A stretch of DNA of 64,000 nucleotides from Nostoc sp. KVJ3 (GTDB lineage: Bacteria > Cyanobacteriota > Cyanobacteriia > Cyanobacteriales > Nostocaceae): the NCBI RefSeq assembly GCF_026127265.1, contig NZ_WWFG01000012.1, positions 1 to 64,000 on the forward strand. The letters run 5' to 3'. The notes under the pieces were generated by a model. The model was not told where the DNA came from, did no database searches, and saw only the letters and a program-made list of their open reading frames with translations. A program made the translations under genes and the position numbers. Position 1 is the first letter of the stretch; every line of letters starts with the position of its first letter. Of this stretch, positions 41,179 through 49,500 are shown one piece after another.

Positions 41179-44100
41179 ATGTCATTACCTAAATACAACA
41201 AAATCCGCTTGTGTGCCTTCCGACTCAAACACAACTTACCCGCTCAAAATTTTTATGCATTGAAGTTTCCAGAAACAGTCAAAGATTCATTAAAAAATCT
41301 TGTAGCCGAGAGAGACAGCCGTCCCAAAGATAAAGTTGGTATTCCCATCGCATCGCTCAATGAAGCTCTACGGGCAAGTATCCCTGGTTTAATTTACATT
41401 GGTAAAATTTGGGAGAAAAATTGGTTATACAGTCCAGTTGAAATTCCAATAGATAAATTATCAGTAATTTTCTCTCATTGGCTAGATACTGAGTTCCCAG
41501 ATGAACACCCAAACAAGCGCAAGAAAGGGATAACCTTTGAGCAAAGACAAGCTGTAATGCAGCTACTATCGAACCCTAACAATTTAAAGTGGGAACCAGT
41601 GACTCTAGAAACGGAATTATGGAAAAAATATGCTAATGGAACCGCCAATATTACTGAAAATGCAGATGGATTTATCCTATTGCCTGATATTCTAGCAACA
41701 CAACTGAGTGACCCAAACTTAAAGTTCAAATTAAGTGATGAAACAATTCAGTTCTATCGCTGTGCGCCAGTAGAAGGAGCAGGAGCAGAGTTGATATCTT
41801 GGCCTCCCCTATCGTACACGCAGAAAAACCATACTTACTATTATTCAATAGTTCTAAGTTTGAAAGTACAAACGGTTCCATTCCAGCCATATCCTCAACT
41901 GCAATGTGATATGAGTATACGGCGGTGGTGCAGTATAAATGAAACTGGTTTGTTACCAGGAGGGCAAGCTAGTTCTGTGTATATTCGTACCAAGCTTAAA
42001 TGGGGCGAGGGATTAAATCCTTATGGATATACCGAATACTTTCAAGTTGCTCCACTGGTATGGAAAGGAGAGCCTAAATGGGCTAACAACTTAGCTAATC
42101 TGTTAAATAAACTCAACCCTCTTCCATACACTCCAGAACAAATTTTAGCTAATCCCATACAAGCACTTAATTTCCAAGAGATTCCTAATATTTGTATTAC
42201 CTATAAAGATGGGATAATTCCAGGTCATAAAGTAGGGAAAGGATTGCCACCAATTAACCGTCGTCAATTAGCTGAACAAATCGCATTATTGTTACAAGAT
42301 GACTGGGAACTAATAGAATATAAGCGGTTTAATTTTAAAATAGATACTAAGCAATCTGCTCAAATATTTGACTTACCCAAGCCCGATGGAACATCTTGGG
42401 AACTACCTGTTCCAGAAAAACAAAGGGGAGAGACAGAAGAAGAATTTTTAACTAGAACACAAGAACTATTAACTAAACAAGAGGATCAAAGAAATAAATT
42501 TAAAAAGAAAAAAACTGAAACGGATGAGCAATTTAAATTCAGGTATGAACAATTTTTAGATAAACAACAGTTAGAAAGGGACAAATGTAAAAAGAAAGAA
42601 GATGAAACGGATGAACACTTCAAATCAAGATACGCTCATTATGAAAAACGTTTAAAGCAACTATCCTCAGAGAGAAAAAGACTTCGTGAAGCCATTCGTA
42701 AGTGTATTGGCAAAGAGCTAACCATTGAAAATTGGTATATTAACGAGTCAACACGCGATACATTTATAAAAGCAGTGTGGTATTGCTTGGGGTTGAAAAC
42801 AGCAACAGCGGGTATTCATAATTTCCCAGATATAGATTTTACCGTAACTATACGCACGCAACAAATAGGTAGGTTAGCAGAACGTTTACCTTTATCTACA
42901 GATACAAAAAAGAAACCGAATTCCGAACAAAGAAAAAAAGCTATCAACATCCGAATGGATGAGGTAGCAGAAACTGTTAATAAAATGCCCCCTGTGACAG
43001 GGAAGGTAGGGGTATTAGTTGAACTCTATGGTGAAAAACATTGGAAACCTGAATGGACAGACCCCCAAGCAGCTATTCGCTTAGGCTTTGTTCAAGATAA
43101 AATTGACAGGGTATCTAAGTTTATTGTCCCTGAACATGAGGAATTAAAAAAGAAATATGAAAAGGCCGCAAAAGATAAAGGTAGAGAGTTAAACAGGCAA
43201 GAGCAGAATAAAATTAATGGATTACAAGAAGAGCTACCGCAGAAAGCGATAACTTCTTTTTTAGACCTACTGCGTTCGCTGGGAGTACAGATAGCTCCGC
43301 CTCGCATAGTTATTCCATCAGTAACTCTTCCTAACCCCCTTACTTATGTAGGTTTATGGTTGGTTAACCGCACTTCTAAAACCAGCGCGCATGGGAAACA
43401 ACAACTCATCCCAGTTATGGTGAAAATGCGTTCTGATTCTCAAGCAATAGAAGCTATTTTTAATGGTATATCCGATTGGATACCCTACGATGAAGCTTTA
43501 AGAAAAATAAACGTAAAAGGAACATCTATTACAGGAGATAACAACGAGTTAAAAAAGGAGATAAAAGGATTTATCAAACGAATGCTGCAAACCAAAGAGT
43601 TAAGAGGTAAAGATACATTACTCCTCTGTGATGCCCAAAACATACGAAGGTATTGGACATGGTTACAAGATACACAAATCTCTCAAGAAGGGATAGTTTT
43701 TGGCATCGAATCTCCTCAAATGATGCCAAAAATTCGCGTAGTTCGGGTACGCCAAGATGGAGAAACTCCAGAATGGTATGCTCTGCATGAACAAGAGAAA
43801 CAGGAGATTAAGTTGTTTAATAATTTGATGGAAATTGAACAAATAAGTGTGGCGACGGAAGGACTATTTAATACGGACAGCAATGAACGTATATTTCTTA
43901 GTATTGGGCAAAAATCTAATACAATGCCAAAAGAAAAACTCGATTTCAGTAAATTTGATAAACCTCAACTCCCCTGGTCAAACCCTGCAATACTTGAATT
44001 AGTAGTAGCTTGCATACAACCAGAAGATGAACCTTGCCATTGGGCAGTATTGACGCATGAATTACGTCGGATGGCATTGCAATACAAAGATACCTTAGCT

Positions 44101-44181
44101 CGTCCAATTGTTCTTCACTTAGCAGCACAGATGGCAGATTATGTTTTGATGGTGGATGAAGATTCTTCAGAAGACGAATAA
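41179..44181 (+). CDS. pPIWI-RE protein (prokaryotic PIWI-RE family)
   Basis: The 1000-residue protein stands in the order nuclease, helicase, large third gene that defines the pPIWI-RE operon. The C-terminal third reads like the RNase H-like PIWI part of this family: DTLLLCDAQNIRRYWTWLQ near 815, a PKIRVVRVRQDGETPEWY strand pair near 855, and an end of the type HELRRMALQYKDTLARPIVL, with the conserved late Arg. The N-terminal 400 residues would be the PAZ-like/MID-like part. Residues 418-505 are three tandem 29-residue units (starting at 418, 447 and 476), very charged and probably coiled coil. This insert is unusual. The system is thought to act against plasmids or phages by RNA or DNA guides. 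Confidence 0.7.
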   Translation: MSLPKYNKIRLCAFRLKHNLPAQNFYALKFPETVKDSLKNLVAERDSRPKDKVGIPIASLNEALRASIPGLIYIGKIWEKNWLYSPVEIPIDKLSVIFSHWLDTEFPDEHPNKRKKGITFEQRQAVMQLLSNPNNLKWEPVTLETELWKKYANGTANITENADGFILLPDILATQLSDPNLKFKLSDETIQFYRCAPVEGAGAELISWPPLSYTQKNHTYYYSIVLSLKVQTVPFQPYPQLQCDMSIRRWCSINETGLLPGGQASSVYIRTKLKWGEGLNPYGYTEYFQVAPLVWKGEPKWANNLANLLNKLNPLPYTPEQILANPIQALNFQEIPNICITYKDGIIPGHKVGKGLPPINRRQLAEQIALLLQDDWELIEYKRFNFKIDTKQSAQIFDLPKPDGTSWELPVPEKQRGETEEEFLTRTQELLTKQEDQRNKFKKKKTETDEQFKFRYEQFLDKQQLERDKCKKKEDETDEHFKSRYAHYEKRLKQLSSERKRLREAIRKCIGKELTIENWYINESTRDTFIKAVWYCLGLKTATAGIHNFPDIDFTVTIRTQQIGRLAERLPLSTDTKKKPNSEQRKKAINIRMDEVAETVNKMPPVTGKVGVLVELYGEKHWKPEWTDPQAAIRLGFVQDKIDRVSKFIVPEHEELKKKYEKAAKDKGRELNRQEQNKINGLQEELPQKAITSFLDLLRSLGVQIAPPRIVIPSVTLPNPLTYVGLWLVNRTSKTSAHGKQQLIPVMVKMRSDSQAIEAIFNGISDWIPYDEALRKINVKGTSITGDNNELKKEIKGFIKRMLQTKELRGKDTLLLCDAQNIRRYWTWLQDTQISQEGIVFGIESPQMMPKIRVVRVRQDGETPEWYALHEQEKQEIKLFNNLMEIEQISVATEGLFNTDSNERIFLSIGQKSNTMPKEKLDFSKFDKPQLPWSNPAILELVVACIQPEDEPCHWAVLTHELRRMALQYKDTLARPIVLHLAAQMADYVLMVDEDSSEDE

Positions 44182-44233
44182 TTTTTATCTCATGCTTGCT
44201 CAAAGCAATAATAGGAGCATTTCTTAATTTTTC

Positions 44234-44467
44234 TCACTCCGACTTCTTCAACATACCCGTCAACAATTCCGACATTTCCCACAGGTCTTTATTCCTGTTA
44301 TCGTCATAAATCATCAGCGTTCGCGGGTCAGCATGACGGCTCAATTTCTGCACCTTTCTGATATTCCCATCAGTAGCATCAAGCGCTGCCGTAATCGCCG
44401 AATGCCTGACCCTGTGCGGTGACATAGTGACTGCATAGGGAAGGAATGATATCAATCGTGATATCAA
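44234..44467 (-). pseudogene. Tyrosine recombinase C-terminal fragment
   Basis: The 77 codons encode SPHRVRHSAITAALDATDGN followed by LSRHADPRTLMIYDDNRNK, the catalytic H-x-x-R, H and Y motifs of a recombinase. They are closely similar to the C terminus of the complete enzyme at 45343-46356. The N-terminal 250 residues are absent. It is a remnant in opposite orientation to the intact gene. Confidence 0.75.
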
Positions 44468-44550
44468 TGCCCCACAAAGACCGATGGCGTAACCGCCCTT
44501 TCCGGTGGCGAGATCGCTTTACCACCTGGACGGGACTCTCCTGAGTGAGC

Positions 44551-45192
44551 TTATGACGCAGCAGAGATTACCTGACCAATCCGCTTGAGAATTTGCAAAA
44601 CACTGTACAGTTCTCTGGCGGATGCAAACGGGGCGAAGACCCTTGACAGGTCGTACTGTGGCGTATTTGTTTGCGTCACTTTCACAAATAAAATATCGTC
44701 GCCATTCGTCACCATACCGAACACAGGTTTATTCGGGTTGGGGTTAGCCATCAGGTAAGCCAGGGCTTGTGGTACAGCTGACCAAACCGAAAGCGTGGTT
44801 TTTTTTGACTCTAACACCATGACCCAGAACTGATCTTGCAGCACTAAAACATCAATCCGTCCGCGCAGTATCTCCTCGCCATCATTCAGCACCAATTCCA
44901 CGGATGATTCAGCCTTAATCCGAAAAGGAGGATCGTAAAACCCGGAGAGTGCAAGAATTGGTGACACCAGCAACAATATGACTGTCCCTTCTAGTAAATC
45001 ACCTCCGGCACGATGATAGAGATATCTACGCCGCAGGACATCCACAGAAGCTTTTTCCGCTTCTGTAATTTCAGGCAATCCTTCATACCACTCCGTGAAA
45101 AACTGCTCATCTTCAACGCGGACGAAACCGAATCGATTTTCTGCATCCAATAGAGTGGTAATCGCTTCTGTAATTGCTGCCGTCTGTGTCAT
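44551..45192 (-). CDS. PD-(D/E)XK protein, HsdR-N-like
   Basis: The 213-residue protein resembles the N-terminal nuclease domain of type I restriction R subunits, which in cyanobacteria often occurs as a stand-alone protein. The core is GRIDVLVLQDQFWVMVLESK, with D114 and E128-x-K130, followed by a helix with WSAVPQALAYLM as the Q-containing motif. No helicase or HsdM/S genes are near. The role may be in restriction or repair. The gene lies between two recombinase genes. Confidence 0.7.
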   Translation of the reverse strand: MTQTAAITEAITTLLDAENRFGFVRVEDEQFFTEWYEGLPEITEAEKASVDVLRRRYLYHRAGGDLLEGTVILLLVSPILALSGFYDPPFRIKAESSVELVLNDGEEILRGRIDVLVLQDQFWVMVLESKKTTLSVWSAVPQALAYLMANPNPNKPVFGMVTNGDDILFVKVTQTNTPQYDLSRVFAPFASARELYSVLQILKRIGQVISAAS

Positions 45193-45342
45193 TGCTTCTA
45201 GGTAACAGTTGCCTTGCTCTTTTATTGCATCTCTCCCATCTTTATTATCGTCAATTGGCGCGATCGCAAAGAAAGTAGTAGATACTGATGTAGATATATA
45301 TAGAGTGAGAATGAAAGTTTACGCTCTATTGAGACGCATAAC

Positions 45343-46356
45343 GTGACTATGGATACTAGCATCACGACGGAAATCTTAGAAAAAAATTACGCGCTAGCCA
45401 TAGGCGAGAGTTTTACGACGCTCGACACCGATCCAGATGTCATCTCACAGTTGTTAAGCGATACACGCAGCGCTGGCACCCGCCGCGCCTACTCGAAAGA
45501 TTTACGAGACTTTTTCGCCTTCTCAACCGGGAAACAACCCGACCGCGCCTTAGTTCTGGAATTTCTTCACCTCGAACACCGTCACGCGATCGCTGTGGTT
45601 TTGAAGTTCAAGGCGTACTTGATGAATGAGCGAAAACTAGCTGAGAACACCGTTAATCGGAAGTTAGCGGCGATTAAGTCGATGGTGGCGATGGGGCGTA
45701 AACTTGGGGTGTGTGCCTTTTCCCTGGAAGATGTGAAAGCCGAGAAGGTGCAGACTTACCGAGATACTTCCGGCGTTGAAGCTAGCGATTACGCTGCGGT
45801 TTTGAAGCTGGTAGACCGAACCACAGTGAAGGGTAAGAGGGACTATGCAATCTTGCGCCTACTTTGGGACAATGCCCTAAGACGAAATGAGGTTTGTTCT
45901 CTAAATGTGGGAGACTTCAACCCACAGGCAGGAACACTTCAGATCCTCGGCAAAGGTAAGGGAACGCAAAAGGTAGCAATCGAACTTACCCGAAAGACCG
46001 TTGAGGCGTTAACCGATTGGGTAATCGCCAGCAGTAAGGCAAGCAGGTTAACCGAGCCGATGTTTGGTTCGATGGCATACCGCAAAGGTGATAAAGAAGA
46101 TAGGTTGATTGGCGAGTCGATCCGGCGGTTGGTCGATGGTTTATGCAAACAGGCGGGAATCACCAAAAAGATGTCACCGCACCGGGTACGACACAGTTCT
46201 ATTACAACCGCGCTAGATCACAGTAACGGGAACTATCGCAAGGTTCAAAATCTTAGCCGTCACGCCAATATTGATACGATCCGAAAATATGATGACAACC
46301 GCCAACGCCAGAAACAGCAGCGGGAATTATCAGGCGTTTTGGCGGATTTGGTGTAA
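45343..46356 (+). CDS. Tyrosine recombinase (XerC/D-like)
   Basis: The 337-residue protein has a complete integrase layout: SAM-like N-terminal core-binding domain (about 35-125, TRSAGTRRAYSKDLRDFF) and a catalytic domain with R180 (NALRRNEVCSLN), H-x-x-R in SPHRVRHSS near 280, H in LSRHANIDT near 304, and Tyr in IRKYDDNR near 314. The start is GTG 45343 or ATG 45349. It could resolve plasmid multimers or have integrated the pPIWI-RE/Druantia-like region. It is unpaired with an excisionase. Confidence 0.85.
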   Translation: MTMDTSITTEILEKNYALAIGESFTTLDTDPDVISQLLSDTRSAGTRRAYSKDLRDFFAFSTGKQPDRALVLEFLHLEHRHAIAVVLKFKAYLMNERKLAENTVNRKLAAIKSMVAMGRKLGVCAFSLEDVKAEKVQTYRDTSGVEASDYAAVLKLVDRTTVKGKRDYAILRLLWDNALRRNEVCSLNVGDFNPQAGTLQILGKGKGTQKVAIELTRKTVEALTDWVIASSKASRLTEPMFGSMAYRKGDKEDRLIGESIRRLVDGLCKQAGITKKMSPHRVRHSSITTALDHSNGNYRKVQNLSRHANIDTIRKYDDNRQRQKQQRELSGVLADLV

Positions 46357-46398
46357 AAGGAAATGGAGACCCTCACCATTAATTAGGGATTAATTATT

Positions 46399-46545
46399 AT
46401 GACCCAAACCAAATTTAAAAAACTGACTTTTACATAGTTTTTGGAACAGTACCCAGATGGTTCGGACATTTATGAACTAGTAAATGGAGAAATTGTACGC
46501 AACCATCAACTACTGCCCCAGAAAAAGCAAAAGGTACTGATTTGA
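46399..46545 (+). pseudogene. Uma2-family (DUF820) endonuclease remnant
   Basis: MTQTKFKKLTFT, then a TAG at 46435-46437, then FLEQYPDGSDIYELVNGEIV: this is the highly recognisable N terminus of the Uma2/DUF820 proteins that are abundant in cyanobacteria. After about 35 codons the similarity ends. The stop and the truncation make it non-functional. It abuts the 3' end of the large helicase gene. Confidence 0.75.
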
Positions 46546-49500
46546 TTATGCCTGTGGCGAACTCAGCGACTGATAACACCAGCTAGGACGGCGCAAAAGA
46601 TTAAAGGTATTAATGTAGCGAATTTGATTGTCTGGCGCTACCTTGGCAACAGCATCAGTTAGTAAACCAATGCGGTTATTGAGGTTCCACAACGGATGAA
46701 CAATAATAACAGTTATATCACCCACTGTAAAACCAGGCAGTCCTCCCATATCTTCTGGAGAACAATTGCTAAAAGATGCACAAAAAGCATCTCGAAGTAT
46801 ACTTGCTGTTTGTAGCCAGTTTTCTAAGTCTGGATCGGAAAAGTCACCGTGCAAGCCGCAACGAAAATTCTTATCACCTAATGCCCTAAGTAAAGATAGA
46901 CCCAATCGCCAATCGAGCAAACCATGATAATTTTTATTTCGGTAATTTTGCAAACAGTTATAACAAGAAGAATCGCATTCATGACGATGTTTCGCTGACA
47001 TCATAGCATCAGCAAAAGCATTTTGAATATTTAGAATTTTTTCTATGATAATTTCTTGCCAATGTTGAGAAAGCCAGTCTGTAAAACCAGAACCATTGGC
47101 TAGGCGATCGCTAATCACAATTTCACCTACCTTTTCACCAGTTCCCTCTAGTTCAACCTGCCGTAAACCACTTATATCTAATTCCTCTGGATCGATGTCT
47201 AATTGCTGAGATGCTACGGCACGAATAATAAAAGCCGCAGAGTAAAAAGCTGCTTTAATTGCAGAACCTGCTGCAATTGGGTCGAGGCATAATCCATCTG
47301 GTACGCTAGTAGGTTGGATACGAAGAACGCCAGTTATTTTGGGTGCAACAATAGCCAGTTCTTCCGTTTCACCCGGCTCTTTAAACTTTACCCCATCAGG
47401 TTTATTCTGGAATCGCTCATTAATCCACTGAAATTCTAACAGTTTGTCACCCCGCCCAAAAGAAGCTTTACCCACTGCCCCCTTGAACAATTGCCCGTTA
47501 TTATCATTAACACGGAAAACACGACCAGACGCAGAAAATGCTTTGGTTGTATTTGTACCATCAACTACGTCAAAATCTTGAGGTTGTGACTCAGCTACAC
47601 TAGCTGCACCTGTGACTAATACCTCATATTCATCCTTAGCATCAGCCCCAGGATTGAGGCTTGTACGAAAAGCTAAAGGCACAGCCCAAGGGAAAACTCG
47701 AAATCCTTGCTCTTTCGTTGCTTCACATTTTGGACAGATTAATTTTTCAAACTTCTTAATAGAGGTTTCTGTATGTTGACAACGCTGACATCTCAACATC
47801 CATTTCCTCTGAGAAAGTGGATCATTATCAGCAGGAACCAAGCCATTTTTACTGTCTGGAAGTAATGGTGCAGTGAAACCAATAGAAGTGTAAATACGTT
47901 TATCCTTGGTTTTTTCGGCACCCGGAGCGAATTCTGTAATAGCCAAGTCTAAATCACGGTTTATGGTAGCAAAATTACTGTTTTTCAATGGATTATGGTG
48001 GTACAAATCCCGCACTCTTGAAGGCATCCCATACATCGGCAAAATACCACCCTCAGCCAGGATTTCTGCTAATCCTTTTCCAGCTAATTCTAGATTATTA
48101 GCACAATCGTTAATCTTATTAAATAAATGCTGGCGTGCATAGATTTCAAAAGTATTCGCATCGATATTTTTTACACCAATTAGCAAAGCACTTACTACCT
48201 CAGTTACTTCATCTGAAGTCTCTAACCAATTGCGAACTTTCTCACGACGAGATTCATTATCACGCCAGTCCTCAACTTTGCCGAATTCCCCATGACTATC
48301 TGGTGGTGTTGGACTATCCCACCACCTGACATCAGCAGCAATAAATGCACGTCGTAAACATTCTTTTGCTAAAAGACGCTGAACAATTTCAACTTGCGAC
48401 ATAGAGAGAAAGGGAACAGGTGGAGGATCACCCGTGATTTTTTCAGGATGCTGATAATAAAATTCATCGTGACTATTACCTCGACAAAGAGTCAGCACAA
48501 TTGCAAAAGCTTGACCCCGACGACCAGCCCGACCAGCCCTCTGTTGATAATTAAAGCGCATTGGTGGCATATTTGCCATGACCACAGCCATTAAGCTACC
48601 AATGTCAATTCCTACCTCCATTGTGGTAGTCACACTCAAGATATCGATAATATCTACAACTGGAATAAAATCTCTTTCTTGTTCGCCTATGTTGACCACA
48701 ATATTGCGAAAATGTCGCTGTCTTTCAGCTTGATCGTCAGTTTGTCCAGTCAATTCTTCACAATGTAACCGCAAGGGTTGACGTTTATTAACTGCCTCTG
48801 TTGCGTAATAATTGCGCTCATATAAATCTGTGCAGTTTTTATTAGGTAATGTGGGTAACTCTCCAAGGCAATTAGTACAGATTCCCCCCGCATAGTATAA
48901 GTGAGAACGACCACATGATTCACATTGCCACACGGGGTCATTAGCAACTGCTACCCGTACCCATAAATGCAGGGGACTAATTTTTAGATGGTCGTGTTTA
49001 CCATCTTCACAAATAGCTGACCACAATGCCTGAAATAGTTTTTTCTCTAGAAGCTTATTGTGTGTTACACATTTATTAATATATTTTTTCAATCTAGCTT
49101 TAGCATCATTCCAGCTATTCCAGTCATCTGGACGATACTTAGGATAACGGTACAAATCACCAATTACACGCAAGCATCCATTGCATATTTCTCTAAATAT
49201 TGCGGCTGAGGTATTACATTGTGTTGCTAATTCCTCTAACCGATCTTGTGGTAAATTTAGGCAAATATAGCCCAATCCAGCACTTTCAAGATTATAAAAT
49301 AAACGACTAAAAAATGCATCAGAAACCTCAGATATTACCTTAGAAACAAGAAAGTTTCGCTTATCCTTAGCTGCATTAGATAAGTCAGACTGCCATTTTA
49401 AGGATAGAGATTCAAAGTCAAAAAATCTTGTCCAATGATGCTCTTCCGCGTCATAGTAATATTTTTGATCATCTCTATCATTACCAGCAGGATTGATGCC

